Positions 44,984 to 54,993 of a stretch of 64,000 nt of DNA are shown here, piece after piece. The position numbers and the translations under genes are program-made. The stretch comes from Kluyvera sichuanensis (GTDB lineage Bacteria > Pseudomonadota > Gammaproteobacteria > Enterobacterales > Enterobacteriaceae): contig NZ_JABBJF010000013.1 of the NCBI RefSeq assembly GCF_014218705.1, forward strand, positions 45,755 to 109,754. Reading direction: 5' to 3'. How positions within the stretch are numbered: position 1 is the stretch's first letter; each line of letters begins with the position of its first letter. Below the pieces are notes generated by a model, which worked only from the letters and a program-made list of their open reading frames with translations, was not told where the DNA came from and ran no database searches.

Positions 44984-45748
44984 ATGAACAACTTATTCAG
45001 CCTGCAAGGCAAACGCATTTTAATTACCGGTTCCGGACAAGGTATCGGCTACGTGATGGCTCAGGGACTGGCCCAGTACGGCGCGGAAATCATCATCAAC
45101 GATATCTCCGCAGAACGCGCCGAGCAGGCGGCGATGAAACTCCGCGACGAGGGTGCCACCGCCCATACTGCGGTCTTTAACGTCACCGACCCGGAGTCGG
45201 TGGAAAACGCTATTGCCGATATTGAAACTCGCATCGGCGCTATCGACGTGCTGTTTAATAACGCCGGCATCCAGCGCCGCCACCCGTTCACCGAGTTTCC
45301 GGTGAAAGAATGGAACGACGTGATTGCCGTGAACCAGACCGCCGTTTTCCTGGTTTCCCAGGCCGTGGCCAAACGCATGATGACGCGCGGCGCGGGGAAA
45401 ATCGTCAATATCTGCTCGATGCAGAGCGAACTGGGCCGCGACACCATCACCCCGTACGCCGCCGCCAAAGGCGCGGTCAAAATGCTGACCCGCGGAATGT
45501 GCGTGGAGCTGGCGCGCCATAACATTCAGGTTAACGGTATCGCTCCTGGCTACTTTAAAACCGCCATGACCCAGGCGTTGGTTGACGATAAAGCCTTCAC
45601 TGACTGGTTGTGCAAACGTACGCCAGCCGCCCGCTGGGGCGACCCGCAGGAGCTGGTTGGCGCGGCGGTATTCCTGTCGTCGAAAGCCTCTGATTTTGTG
45701 AATGGGCATCTGCTGTTTGTTGACGGCGGCATGCTGGTTGCCGTCTGA
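44984..45748 (+). CDS. idnO: Gluconate 5-dehydrogenase (5-ketogluconate reductase), IdnO-like
   Basis: Short-chain dehydrogenase that in E. coli reduces 5-ketogluconate to D-gluconate in the L-idonate pathway. 254 aa, the same as E. coli IdnO, with long identical stretches (NNAGIQRRHPFTEFP, ICSMQSELGRDTITPYAA, FLSSKASDFVNGHLLFVDGG). The cofactor motif is TGSGQGIG (15-22), and the catalytic Ser, Tyr-x-x-x-Lys (YAAAK) are present. The start is the ATG at 44984 behind AGGA; an upstream TTG in frame is rejected. First gene of a three-gene operon. The symbol rests on sequence similarity; activity was not tested. Confidence 0.88.
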   Translation: MNNLFSLQGKRILITGSGQGIGYVMAQGLAQYGAEIIINDISAERAEQAAMKLRDEGATAHTAVFNVTDPESVENAIADIETRIGAIDVLFNNAGIQRRHPFTEFPVKEWNDVIAVNQTAVFLVSQAVAKRMMTRGAGKIVNICSMQSELGRDTITPYAAAKGAVKMLTRGMCVELARHNIQVNGIAPGYFKTAMTQALVDDKAFTDWLCKRTPAARWGDPQELVGAAVFLSSKASDFVNGHLLFVDGGMLVAV

Positions 45749-45763
45749 GTCGGGAGCAAAACC

Positions 45764-46294
45764 ATGGCAGGACAATGCATTATTTTAATGGGCGTCTCCG
45801 GCACCGGAAAAACCACCGTCGGGCAAGCGCTTTCCCAGGCGCTGGGGGCGAAGTTTATCGACGGCGATGACCTTCACCCACGGGCCAATATCGTCAAAAT
45901 GGCCGCCAGCCAGCCGCTGGAGGATAGCGACCGCCAGCCGTGGCTGGAACGTATTGGCGATGTGATCTTTAGCCTCGGGCAGAAAAACGAGTCCGGCGTG
46001 CTGGTCTGCTCGGCGCTGAAAAAGCGCTACCGCGACCAGCTGCGCGCGGGTAATCCGCATCTGCGCTTCCTGTGGCTGACCGGTGACTACGACTGCATCT
46101 TGCAACGTATGCAGGCGCGCAAAGGCCACTTTATGCCGGAAGCGTTGCTGCGAAGCCAGTTTGCCGCGCTGGAAGCCCCAGACGACCGCGAGCCGGACAT
46201 TCTGCCGGTCGATATTTCCGGCGATGTACCGGGCATTGTTGCCCGCTCGCTCACCCTTTTAGCCCATCAACCCGCATCGGGAGTTCCGGCATGA
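45764..46294 (+). CDS. Gluconokinase, carbohydrate kinase FGGY-independent (GntK/IdnK family)
   Basis: Phosphorylates D-gluconate to 6-phosphogluconate, feeding the Entner-Doudoroff and pentose phosphate pathways. 176 aa; P-loop GVSGTGKT (10-17), then DGDDLHPRANIVKM, CSALKKRYRD and ARKGHFMP, all typical of thermoresistant/thermosensitive gluconokinases. It lies between E. coli GntK and IdnK in sequence, so I leave the symbol open. It follows idnO by 15 bp and overlaps the next gene by 4 bp (ATGA). Confidence 0.92.
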   Translation: MAGQCIILMGVSGTGKTTVGQALSQALGAKFIDGDDLHPRANIVKMAASQPLEDSDRQPWLERIGDVIFSLGQKNESGVLVCSALKKRYRDQLRAGNPHLRFLWLTGDYDCILQRMQARKGHFMPEALLRSQFAALEAPDDREPDILPVDISGDVPGIVARSLTLLAHQPASGVPA

Positions 46295-46758
46295 TTATCG
46301 ACACGCTGTACAACGCGGAGAAAACCGCCTTTTATCCGCAGGCTATCCGCAAGGCGCTGCGCGCCGTGATCCAACAGGAGCCACACACCCTGCCGCCGGG
46401 TAAATATACCGTCGATGGCGATAACCTGTTCTTCAACGTGGTGGAAGGGGAAAGCAAGCCGCTTGCCGAGCAGCGCCCAGAGTATCATCGTCAATATATT
46501 GATATTCACATCGTACTGAAGGGTGAAGAGATTATTGGGGTGGGTAATAAGGGGCTGGAGATTGTCGAGGACGGCGCGTTTAACGACGCGCATGATATCG
46601 GCTTCTGCACGCAGATCAGCAGCGAAACGCTGATTCACCTGCACCCGGAAGAGATTGCCATCATCTTCCCCGGCGAGCTTCACCGCCCGATGAGCAGCCT
46701 TGGCGCGGGCGCACCGCTGCGTAAAATCATCGTCAAAATCAATAGCGCATTGATTTAA
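46291..46758 (+). CDS. YhcH/YjgK/YiaL (TabA/EbgC-type, DUF386) family protein
   Basis: 155-aa cupin-like protein. The family's conserved histidines and acids are visible in EYHRQYIDIHIVLKGEE and the C-terminal FPGELHRPM. Homologues sit in many sugar and sugar-acid operons (YiaL in the 2,3-diketogulonate locus, YhcH in the sialic acid locus, EbgC as a partner of beta-galactosidase), and a sugar anomer or epimer conversion is suspected. Here it is translationally coupled to gluconokinase (ATGA overlap), so a supporting role in keto-sugar acid use is likely. The reaction is unknown. Confidence 0.85.
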   Translation: MIIDTLYNAEKTAFYPQAIRKALRAVIQQEPHTLPPGKYTVDGDNLFFNVVEGESKPLAEQRPEYHRQYIDIHIVLKGEEIIGVGNKGLEIVEDGAFNDAHDIGFCTQISSETLIHLHPEEIAIIFPGELHRPMSSLGAGAPLRKIIVKINSALI

Positions 46759-46810
46759 ACGTTATGCGCTGGCCCCGCACTGCATTCGCGGGGCCACGAA
46801 TAACGTTTAA
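46755..46810. terminator. Long bidirectional terminator palindrome
   Basis: TTAAACGTTAT (46755-46765) pairs with ATAACGTTTAA (46800-46810), and GGCCCCGC (46771-46778) with GCGGGGCC (46788-46795). The right arm includes the stop codon of the lipoprotein gene and the left arm overlaps the stop of the YhcH-family gene, so both convergent genes end inside the same 56-bp hairpin. Confidence 0.8.
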
Positions 46811-47043
46811 TTATCGAGCTCACCCATCGACCGCACCTGATCGCGATTGATCTGTTCGGTTTTGCCGGTTTCAGCATTTTTGTAAGACACCAGGCCGGTA
46901 TCTTCATCGACCTGCGGTTTCCCGTCGGTGACGATAGTCTTCCCATCGGTAGTTTTTAACGCCTGGTTGGATGAACACCCAGCAACGGTAAAGAGCGCGC
47001 CGGCGGTCAGAATCGCTACGGTAAGTCGCTTATATTGCATCAT
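46807..47043 (-). CDS. Small lipoprotein of the YgdI/YgdR (DUF903) family
   Basis: 78-aa predicted lipoprotein. A short signal peptide with lipobox FTVAGC (lipidated Cys about residue 23) precedes the DUF903 SH3-like domain, with TTDGKTIVTDGKPQVDEDTG and INRDQVRSM matching E. coli YgdI/YgdR. The start follows a perfect AGGAGG; a second in-frame ATG immediately follows and would shorten it by one residue. It stands alone between two terminators. Function unknown; related genes respond to envelope stress. Confidence 0.85.
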   Translation of the reverse strand: MMQYKRLTVAILTAGALFTVAGCSSNQALKTTDGKTIVTDGKPQVDEDTGLVSYKNAETGKTEQINRDQVRSMGELDN

Positions 47044-47143
47044 GTTTCCCTCCTGCTTCTCAGCTAAAATCGTTATCACTCTAACCATTTTAGGTTAGCT
47101 GGCTGAAAGCGAGAGGGAAACCAGAACACTCCGAAGCGACATT

Positions 47144-48019
47144 TTAGCCATGTTGCTGTGTAAAGCTCACCGCTGCGCCGATAAGATTGGCGTCGTTGCG
47201 GTACTGGCAGAGCAGCAGCTTCGGCATAAATTCCGCGAGATCTTTTTCCGCGACCAGATCGGTTAAGCGAGAGGCGATCCCGGCAAAAATAGCATCGCTG
47301 GCAGAGATCCCACCGCCGATCACCAGACAATCCGGATCGTAGCAGACCTGCAAATTGAGCAAGCCGACAGCCATCCAGTGGTAGAACTGCGCCACTTCCT
47401 GCTTCGCGACCTCATCGCCCTGCTCGGCCAGACGAAACACCTCGGCCCCGGAAATCGAATCCAGCTCAAGCGACATCCGCTGCGCGTAGCGCCGCGCCAT
47501 CGCCACGGCGGTGCCCAGTTCGCTGAACGTCTGCCCGCCCTCCAGCGTCATCAGGCCAAACTCACCTGCATAACCGTGACTACCGCGACGCAGCACTTTA
47601 TCTTCCAGGATAGCCCCGCCCACGCCTGAGCCGACGATCACAAACAGCACGTGCCGATAGTCTCGCCCGGCCCCCAACGCCGCCTCGGCAATACCTGCCG
47701 CGTTGGCATCGTTCTCAATGCTGACCGGCAGGCCAAACAGCGCCGTCAGCGCCTCGACAATCGGGAAGTGGTGGATATAAGGAATGGCGCTGAGGCCACC
47801 TATCACGCCGCGTTCAGGGTCTACGCTGCCGGGAGCGCTAATGGCCACGCCCTGAATGTCATAGCGCTGCTGGTACTGACGGCAGATTTCCAGCAGTTGT
47901 GCCTGCATTTTCTCCCAGCTATCAGGCGTTTTTACTGCCCCCGTATCCGTTAAAGTGTCCTGATGCCAGACGCCGTACTTAATTGAACTCCCACCCCAAT
48001 CAAATAACAAAATAGCCAT
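47144..48019 (-). CDS. ROK-family sugar kinase of unknown substrate, without the zinc motif
   Basis: 291-aa kinase of the ROK/actin-like ATPase fold. The phosphate-1 motif LLFDWGGSSIKYGV is at the N-terminus; the catalytic Asp lies in IENDANAAGIAEA, and VGSGVGGAIL and VIGGGIS are the phosphate-2 and adenosine motifs. The segment after HGYAGEFG lacks the CxCGxxGCxE zinc cluster of NagK, Mlc and NanK; in this it resembles BglK-type beta-glucoside kinases. The start at 48019 is chosen because the upstream 30 residues have no family match. No sugar transporter is adjacent, so the substrate cannot be inferred. Confidence 0.85.
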   Translation of the reverse strand: MAILLFDWGGSSIKYGVWHQDTLTDTGAVKTPDSWEKMQAQLLEICRQYQQRYDIQGVAISAPGSVDPERGVIGGLSAIPYIHHFPIVEALTALFGLPVSIENDANAAGIAEAALGAGRDYRHVLFVIVGSGVGGAILEDKVLRRGSHGYAGEFGLMTLEGGQTFSELGTAVAMARRYAQRMSLELDSISGAEVFRLAEQGDEVAKQEVAQFYHWMAVGLLNLQVCYDPDCLVIGGGISASDAIFAGIASRLTDLVAEKDLAEFMPKLLLCQYRNDANLIGAAVSFTQQHG

Positions 48020-48155
48020 ATATATTCCGTAGTTATGAGTAGTAACAGAAAGAAATCGGGCCATTATGCCGTGAGGATAAATGGTTAAACTTGTGCATTC
48101 TCTCAACATGAGAAACGTACTGGAGAAATACCGTCGGGGTTAGCGTCGAGACGCT

Positions 48156-48184
48156 CCCGGCGGCGCTTCGCCTGGACGGGTTAC
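48156..48184. repeat. REP-like element between the ROK kinase gene and carB
   Basis: CCCGGCGGCGCTTCGCCTGG followed by ACGGGTTAC, the inverse orientation of the element at 38029-38057. It stands next to the carB terminator. Confidence 0.6.
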
Positions 48185-48219
48185 AAAAACAAAAACGCCG
48201 GGCAGTTGCCCGGCGTTTT
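48185..48219 (-). terminator. Rho-independent terminator of carAB
   Basis: On the minus strand AAAACGCCGGGCA (48207-48219) pairs with TGCCCGGCGTTTT (48192-48204), followed by TGTTTTTG. It is 17 bp after the carB stop. Confidence 0.92.
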
Positions 48220-48235
48220 ATTTTATCGCTCGCAC

Positions 48236-51200
48236 TTATTTTTTCATCTGTGCGTGCATTTCCTGGACGGAAGTCACTTTGTCTTTGGCATCCGCATTCA
48301 GCGCCATCGCCGTCGCGAAACCGCCGTTCAGGGTGGTGTCGTAATGCACCTTGTACTGCAGCGCGCTGCGGCGAATCAGCTTGGAGTCTTCAATCGCCTG
48401 ACGACCTGCGGTGGTGTTGATGATGTAGGTGTATTCGCCATTCTTGATACGGTCCTGAATGTGCGGACGACCTTCGTGCACCTTGTTCACCAGACGCGGG
48501 TTGATACCGGCTTCGCCCAGCACAATCGCGGTACCGTGGGTCGCATCCAGCTCGAAGCCCTGTTTCAGCAGCTTAGCAGCCAGGTCAACCACACGCTCTT
48601 TGTCGCCTTCGCGAACGGAGAGCAGCGCACGGCCCTGTTTTTTCATGGTGGAGTTGCTACCCAGCTGTGCCTTGGCGAACGCTTCCGCGAAGGTACGGCC
48701 CACGCCCATCACTTCCCCGGTAGAGCGCATTTCTGGCCCTAACAGTGGGTCAACGCCTGGGAACTTGTTGAACGGCAGCACCACTTCTTTCACCGAGTAG
48801 TACGGTGGAATGATCTCTTTGGTCACGCCTTGCTGCTTCAGGGTTTTCCCTGCCATCACGCGCGCCGCCACTTTCGCCAGCGGTACGCCGGTCGCCTTGG
48901 AGACGAACGGTACGGTACGCGCCGCACGTGGGTTGACTTCAATCAGGTAGACTTCGTTATCTTTCACCGCAAACTGCACGTTCATCAGGCCGCGTACCTG
49001 CAGTTCGAAGGCCAGCTTCTGCACCTGCTCACGCATCACATCCTGAATTTCCTGGCTCAGCGTATAGGCTGGCAGGGAGCACGCGGAGTCACCGGAGTGA
49101 ACGCCCGCCTGCTCGATGTGCTCCATGATGCCGCCAATCAGCACCATTTCGCCGTCGCAGATAGCGTCGACATCGACTTCAATCGCGTCGTCGAGGAAGC
49201 GGTCCAGCAGCACTGGTGCGTCGTTGGATACGCTGACAGCGGTCTGGAAGTAACGCTTAAGGTCAACTTCGTCGTAAACGATTTCCATCGCACGGCCGCC
49301 GAGTACGTAGGATGGGCGCACCACCAGCGGGTAGCCAATCTCTTTCGCCTTCTCAACCGCTTGTTCAATCGCGGTCACGGTGGCGTTCGCCGGCTGCTTC
49401 AGCTTCAGACGGTCAACCGCATGCTGGAAGCGCTCGCGGTCTTCCGCACGGTCGATGGCATCCGGGCTGGTACCGATAACCGGTACGCCTGCGGCTTCCA
49501 GTTCACGCGCCAGCTTCAGCGGGGTCTGGCCGCCGTACTGCACGATAACGCCCTTCGGCTTCTCGATGCGCACGATTTCCAGCACGTCTTCCAGGGTGAC
49601 CGGCTCGAAGTACAGGCGGTCGGAAGTGTCGTAGTCGGTAGAGACGGTTTCCGGGTTACAGTTGACCATGATGGTCTCGTACCCGTCTTCGCGCAGCGCC
49701 AGCGAGGCGTGAACGCAGCAGTAGTCGAATTCGATACCCTGACCGATACGGTTCGGGCCGCCGCCGAGGACCATGATTTTATCGCGGTCAACGGACGGGT
49801 TGGATTCGCACTCTTCTTCATAGGTGGAGTACATGTAAGCGGTGTCGGTGGCGAATTCCGCCGCGCAGGTGTCCACACGCTTGTAGACCGGGTGCAGGTT
49901 ATACTGGTCACGCAGCTTGCGGATTTCCGCTTCGCGTACGCCCGCCAGTTTTGCCAGACGCGCATCGGCAAAGCCTTTGCGTTTCAGGTGGAACAGGAAG
50001 TCAGCGTCGAGGCCGTTGATGCCCACTTCCGCCACTTTCTCTTCCAGACGCACCAGCTCTTCAATCTGCACCAGGAACCAGCGGTCGATGTTGGTCAGGT
50101 TGAACACGCCATCGACGGAGAGGCCCGCGCGGAAGGCATCGGCGATGTACCAGATACGCTCAGCGCCCGCATCTTTCAGCTCGCGGCGAATTTTGGTCAG
50201 CGCTTCAGGGTCGTCGAGACTCACTTTCGGGTCGAAGCCGGTCGCGCCGACTTCCAGGCCGCGCAGCGCTTTCTGCAGGGATTCCTGCTGCGTGCGGCCA
50301 ATCGCCATCACTTCACCAACAGATTTCATCTGCGTGGTCAGACGGTCGTTCGCGCCAACAAACTTCTCGAAGTTGAAGCGCGGGATCTTGGTCACAACGT
50401 AGTCGATAGACGGTTCGAAGGAGGCCGGGGTACGGCCGCCGGTGATGTCGTTCATCAGTTCGTCGAGGGTGTAACCCACTGCCAGCTTGGCCGCCACTTT
50501 CGCAATCGGGAAGCCGGTTGCTTTTGAGGCCAGCGCCGAGGAGCGAGATACGCGCGGGTTCATTTCGATAACAATCAGGCGACCGTCTTTCGGGTTCACC
50601 GAGAACTGGACGTTAGAACCACCGGTTTCGACGCCGATTTCACGCAGTACCGCCATCGAGGCGTTACGCATGATTTGGTATTCTTTGTCGGTCAGGGTCT
50701 GCGCTGGCGCCACGGTGATGGAGTCACCGGTGTGGATGCCCATCGCATCGAAGTTTTCGATAGAGCAGACGATGATGCAGTTGTCGTTCTTATCACGCAC
50801 CACTTCCATCTCGTACTCTTTCCAGCCGATCAGTGATTCATCAATCAGCAGCTCGTTGGTTGGCGAGAGATCCAGGCCGCGTTCGCAGATTTCTTCGAAC
50901 TCTTCGCGGTTGTAAGCGATACCGCCACCGGTGCCGCCCATGGTGAAGCTTGGGCGGATGATGCATGGGAAGCCGACGTCAGCAGCAACTGCCAGCGCTT
51001 CTTCCATGGTGTGCGCGATACCGGAACGCGCGGTGTCGAGGCCGATTTTCTTCATCGCCACGTCGAAACGGCGGCGGTCTTCTGCTTTATCAATCGCGTC
51101 GGCGGTAGCGCCAATCATGGTCACGCCGAACTCTTCGAGTACGCCCTGGCGTTCCAGCTCCAGCGCGCAGTTCAGCGCGGTCTGGCCGCCCATAGTTGGC

Positions 51201-51460
51201 AGAACCGCATCCGGACGCTCTTTTTCGATGATTTTGCGTACCACTTCCCAGTGAATCGGCTCGATGTAGGTCGCATCGGCCATTTCCGGGTCGGTCATGA
51301 TGGTGGCCGGGTTGGAGTTCACCAGAATGACGCGGTAGCCCTCTTCGCGCAGCGCTTTACACGCCTGGGCACCGGAGTAGTCAAACTCACACGCCTGACC
51401 GATAACAATCGGGCCCGCGCCCAGAATCAGGATACTTTTTATGTCTGTACGTTTTGGCAT
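48236..51460 (-). CDS. carB: Carbamoyl-phosphate synthase, large subunit
   Basis: Makes carbamoyl phosphate from ammonia (channelled from CarA), bicarbonate and two ATP, for arginine and pyrimidine synthesis. 1074 aa. Two homologous ATP-grasp halves are visible: the first begins [20 protein letters not shown], the second near residue 555 with [16 protein letters not shown]. Each has a glycine-rich loop ([17 protein letters not shown]). The C-terminal MGS-like domain, about 130 residues, is the allosteric site for UMP, IMP and ornithine. It follows carA by 18 bp. Confidence 0.97.
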   Translation of the reverse strand: MPKRTDIKSILILGAGPIVIGQACEFDYSGAQACKALREEGYRVILVNSNPATIMTDPEMADATYIEPIHWEVVRKIIEKERPDAVLPTMGGQTALNCALELERQGVLEEFGVTMIGATADAIDKAEDRRRFDVAMKKIGLDTARSGIAHTMEEALAVAADVGFPCIIRPSFTMGGTGGGIAYNREEFEEICERGLDLSPTNELLIDESLIGWKEYEMEVVRDKNDNCIIVCSIENFDAMGIHTGDSITVAPAQTLTDKEYQIMRNASMAVLREIGVETGGSNVQFSVNPKDGRLIVIEMNPRVSRSSALASKATGFPIAKVAAKLAVGYTLDELMNDITGGRTPASFEPSIDYVVTKIPRFNFEKFVGANDRLTTQMKSVGEVMAIGRTQQESLQKALRGLEVGATGFDPKVSLDDPEALTKIRRELKDAGAERIWYIADAFRAGLSVDGVFNLTNIDRWFLVQIEELVRLEEKVAEVGINGLDADFLFHLKRKGFADARLAKLAGVREAEIRKLRDQYNLHPVYKRVDTCAAEFATDTAYMYSTYEEECESNPSVDRDKIMVLGGGPNRIGQGIEFDYCCVHASLALREDGYETIMVNCNPETVSTDYDTSDRLYFEPVTLEDVLEIVRIEKPKGVIVQYGGQTPLKLARELEAAGVPVIGTSPDAIDRAEDRERFQHAVDRLKLKQPANATVTAIEQAVEKAKEIGYPLVVRPSYVLGGRAMEIVYDEVDLKRYFQTAVSVSNDAPVLLDRFLDDAIEVDVDAICDGEMVLIGGIMEHIEQAGVHSGDSACSLPAYTLSQEIQDVMREQVQKLAFELQVRGLMNVQFAVKDNEVYLIEVNPRAARTVPFVSKATGVPLAKVAARVMAGKTLKQQGVTKEIIPPYYSVKEVVLPFNKFPGVDPLLGPEMRSTGEVMGVGRTFAEAFAKAQLGSNSTMKKQGRALLSVREGDKERVVDLAAKLLKQGFELDATHGTAIVLGEAGINPRLVNKVHEGRPHIQDRIKNGEYTYIINTTAGRQAIEDSKLIRRSALQYKVHYDTTLNGGFATAMALNADAKDKVTSVQEMHAQMKK

Positions 51461-51478
51461 GGCTCTTATTACTCCTGA

Positions 51479-52627
51479 TTATTTCGCGGACTGACGGTAT
51501 TGCTCAATAAGCTCGATAAAGTGGTCGAACAGCGGTGCCGCATCGTGCGGGCCTGGGCTCGCCTCTGGGTGGCCCTGGAAGCTGAACGCCGGTTTATCGG
51601 TACGGTGAATCCCCTGCAGGGTACCGTCGAACAGAGATTTGTGGGTCACGCGCAGGTTGGCTGGCATCGACGCTTCATCCACCGCAAAACCGTGGTTCTG
51701 CGCGGTGATCATCACCACGTTCTTATCCATGTCTTTCACCGGGTGGTTACCACCGTGGTGACCAAACTTCATCTTGATGGTCTTCGCACCGCTCGCCAGC
51801 GCCAGCAGCTGATGGCCGAGGCAGATGCCAAATACCGGCACCTCGGTCTGGAGGAATTTCTCAATCGCGTCGATAGCGTAGTCGCACGGTGCCGGGTCGC
51901 CAGGGCCGTTAGACAGGAATATGCCGTCTGGATTCATCGCCAGAACTTCTTCGGCGGAGGTTTTCGCTGGCACTACCGTCAGGCGGCAGCCGCGGTCAAC
52001 CAGCATACGCAGAATATTGCGCTTCGCGCCAAAATCGTAAGCCACCACGTGGAACGGCAGCTCTTCTTCGGATTTCGCTTCCGGCAGGTCACCCGCCAGC
52101 GTCCAGCTACCCTGCGTCCAGCTGTAGGCTTCAGCCGTGGTCACTTCTTTTGCCAGGTCCATCCCATTTAAGCCCGGGAACGCTTTGGCTTTTTCTAAGG
52201 CCAGCGTAGCATCCAGATTATCGCCTGCGATGATGCAGCCGTTCTGAGCACCCTTCTCGCGCAGCAGTCGCGTCAGCTTACGGGTATCGATATCGGCAAT
52301 CGCCACGATGTTATGGCGCTTGAGGTAAGAAGAGAGGTCTTCGGTGTTGCGGTAGTTGCTGGCAATCAGCGGCAGGTCGCGAATAACCAGACCCTGAGCG
52401 TGAACCTGAGAGGACTCTTCATCGGCGGCGTTGGTGCCGACATTACCAATATGGGGATAAGTAAGGGTGACGATTTGGCGAGAATAGGAAGGATCAGTGA
52501 GGATTTCTTGATAACCGGTCATTGAAGTATTGAAAACGACTTCCCCAACCGCCGAACCCGTTGCCCCTATGGCCCGACCGTAAAACTGGGTTCCGTCTTC
52601 CAGAACCAATAGCGCTGACTTAATCAA
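51479..52627 (-). CDS. carA: Carbamoyl-phosphate synthase, small (glutaminase) subunit
   Basis: Class-I glutamine amidotransferase subunit that releases ammonia for CarB. 382 aa as in E. coli. The nucleophile is Cys269 in FGICLGHQ, with His353 and Glu355 in QGHPEAS. The start codon is TTG (52625-52627), as in E. coli, preceded by a strong GGAGGG. The upstream region holds two ArgR boxes and a PurR box. Confidence 0.97.
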   Translation of the reverse strand: MIKSALLVLEDGTQFYGRAIGATGSAVGEVVFNTSMTGYQEILTDPSYSRQIVTLTYPHIGNVGTNAADEESSQVHAQGLVIRDLPLIASNYRNTEDLSSYLKRHNIVAIADIDTRKLTRLLREKGAQNGCIIAGDNLDATLALEKAKAFPGLNGMDLAKEVTTAEAYSWTQGSWTLAGDLPEAKSEEELPFHVVAYDFGAKRNILRMLVDRGCRLTVVPAKTSAEEVLAMNPDGIFLSNGPGDPAPCDYAIDAIEKFLQTEVPVFGICLGHQLLALASGAKTIKMKFGHHGGNHPVKDMDKNVVMITAQNHGFAVDEASMPANLRVTHKSLFDGTLQGIHRTDKPAFSFQGHPEASPGPHDAAPLFDHFIELIEQYRQSAK

Positions 52628-52638
52628 AACACCCTCCA

Positions 52639-52674
52639 GAGAATATTTACTCGCTTTATTTGCATATTAATTCA
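52639..52674 (-). promoter_or_regulatory. Pair of ArgR boxes at the carAB proximal promoter
   Basis: On the minus strand TGAATTAATATGCA (52661-52674) and GAGTAAATATTCTC (52639-52652) fit the ARG-box consensus TGAAT-wwww-ATTCA. Their centres are 22 bp apart, about two helical turns, as in E. coli carP2. They give arginine repression. Confidence 0.88.
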
Positions 52675-52847
52675 TAACAATGGCACAAATCAATGCAAAT
52701 TTGCTTACCGATGAATTTCTGGCAAACGGCGGCATTCTAGTGACAGCCTCGGCAAATGTCTACCTTAAAGGACAATTTTTATTATTATTTTGCGCCACTG
52801 ATGTGGCAACAAGGCGATAGCCATCAAAAAGATCAACTAACTCATTG

Positions 52848-52863
52848 TAGAAAACGCTTGCGG
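52848..52863 (-). promoter_or_regulatory. PurR operator upstream of carAB
   Basis: CCGCAAGCGTTTTCTA on the minus strand matches the PurR consensus ACGCAAACGTTTTCNT at most positions. It lies about 220 bp upstream of carA, where the pyrimidine/purine-controlled distal promoter carP1 is expected. The remaining 52680-53000 DNA shows no gene; it should also hold PepA, IHF and RutR sites, which I did not resolve. Confidence 0.75.
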
Positions 52864-52997
52864 AGCAGGAAGAGTGTTAAATTTCACTGAGGGGAGTAAA
52901 AAAGTAGACCAGATGGTCAAAATTTACATTTAACCAACACATTTAAGCCGGATAATTTATAAAAATAATGCTTTCATAAAAAAAATCATAAAAAAAA

Positions 52998-53029
52998 GAC
53001 AAAATAAAAGGGCAATAAAATATTGCCCT
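52998..53029 (-). terminator. Rho-independent terminator of dapB
   Basis: AGGGCAATA (53021-53029 on the minus strand) pairs with TATTGCCCT (53009-53017) with a 3-nt loop, followed by TTTATTTTG. It begins 55 bp downstream of the dapB stop and shields carAB. Confidence 0.85.
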
Positions 53030-53083
53030 CTGTAATCAAGTAATTATGACTACAATAACCACATCACGATGGGTAATAAATAC

Positions 53084-53920
<837 letters not shown>

Positions 53921-54032
53921 TTAAAATTGCGTAAATCGTTTTCAGAGTAACCAGCCCGCTGCAGGGTCGCCAGCCGAAAACGCCCATAATTAGAATTTAA
54001 TGATAAACAGAGAGGAATATCAGTAAAAGACA

Positions 54033-54056
54033 TGATTCATCCCGCAGGATGAATCA
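54033..54056 (-). terminator. Probable terminator of the citrate lyase operon
   Basis: A perfect 10-bp stem, TGATTCATCC (54033-54042) with GGATGAATCA (54047-54056), and a 4-nt loop, 28 bp after the citG stop. On the minus strand it is followed by TGTCTTTTAC, a weak U-tract. Confidence 0.7.
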
Positions 54057-54084
54057 ATAGCATAGGCAGGAAATGAAGTGAAAC

Positions 54085-54993
54085 TTACTCAGAATAGAAA
54101 GGACCGGCCGGGAAATGACTTAAAAACCAGGTCACCGCCAGTAAATCCGCGCTACCACCTGGGCTTAAGTTACGCGCTATCAGCTCGTCATCAAGTTGCT
54201 GCATCGCTTCAATTCCACCGTCTACCAGCACCCCGCCCTGCCACAATAATTTTTGCGCCTGCTGCTGAACGTAATTGAGCCCTTCCAGCCCGCCGCGGGA
54301 GACCAGATTGGTGTCGTCATTCCAGGCCATCAGATGCAATAACGTTTGCAGCAGCGCCAGATTGGTATCGTCGTGCTCCTGAAGTACACGATGATAAACG
54401 GGTAGCGCCTGCGTTCTGACGGTACGAAAACCGCTCTCCGCCTCGCCGCGCGCGCCTGTCAGCCCGTAGCGTAAAAAGTGCTGTTCGCCCTTGCTGAGCT
54501 TGCCGCCTTTCTCCAGCGACAGTTCTCGCGCCACCATATCCCGGCATAGGCTCGCCACGGTGTCGCAAATATGGTGCTGCGACAGCGACTCCCCCTGTGC
54601 GACAAGGCGACCTATCGCCGTACTGAGCAGCCCGAAGGCAAAAATTGCGCCGCGATGCGTGTTCACGCCATCGGTCGCCTGCAGCATGTCGTTTTCGCAG
54701 GCTAGCCCAAGCGGACGAATCATCACCAGCACTATCTGCGGATCCAGCTTCGAGGTGCTGCTTCCCATCATGAAAAACTTTTCCATCCACGGCGCAATCG
54801 CCGCCGTGCTGCGCTCAAAAGCGGCCAGATCCATGTCCCGATGGGCACCGGCATTGCGAATATCCACCAGCCCCGGTTTCGGCGTTAACCGCACTTCGGT
54901 CAGCAGCGCGCGCGCCACCAGTCCAATAACCTCTTCGGCTTTCAGCGTTACGCTAACTGGCGTATGCCGTTCCGTCACTACGTTCACGCTCAT
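54085..54993 (-). CDS. citG: Triphosphoribosyl-dephospho-CoA synthase
   Basis: Makes 2'-(5''-triphosphoribosyl)-3'-dephospho-CoA from dephospho-CoA and ATP, the precursor of the citrate lyase prosthetic group. Conserved blocks LTEVRLTPKPGLVDIRNAGAH, TDGVNTHRGAIFAFGLL, LTGARGEAESGF and NLSPGGSADLL identify the CitG/MdcB family. The start is set at the ATG at 54993 (302 aa) because GAAGGA lies 9 bp upstream; the ATG at 55020 lacks a ribosome site. Either way it overlaps the end of citX. Last gene of the cit operon. Confidence 0.93.
   Translation of the reverse strand: MSVNVVTERHTPVSVTLKAEEVIGLVARALLTEVRLTPKPGLVDIRNAGAHRDMDLAAFERSTAAIAPWMEKFFMMGSSTSKLDPQIVLVMIRPLGLACENDMLQATDGVNTHRGAIFAFGLLSTAIGRLVAQGESLSQHHICDTVASLCRDMVARELSLEKGGKLSKGEQHFLRYGLTGARGEAESGFRTVRTQALPVYHRVLQEHDDTNLALLQTLLHLMAWNDDTNLVSRGGLEGLNYVQQQAQKLLWQGGVLVDGGIEAMQQLDDELIARNLSPGGSADLLAVTWFLSHFPAGPFYSE

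Noticed and set aside
48830..50527. Long open frame opposite carB (about 565 codons)
   Set aside because: Antisense shadow of carB; no recognisable domain and no initiation signal.
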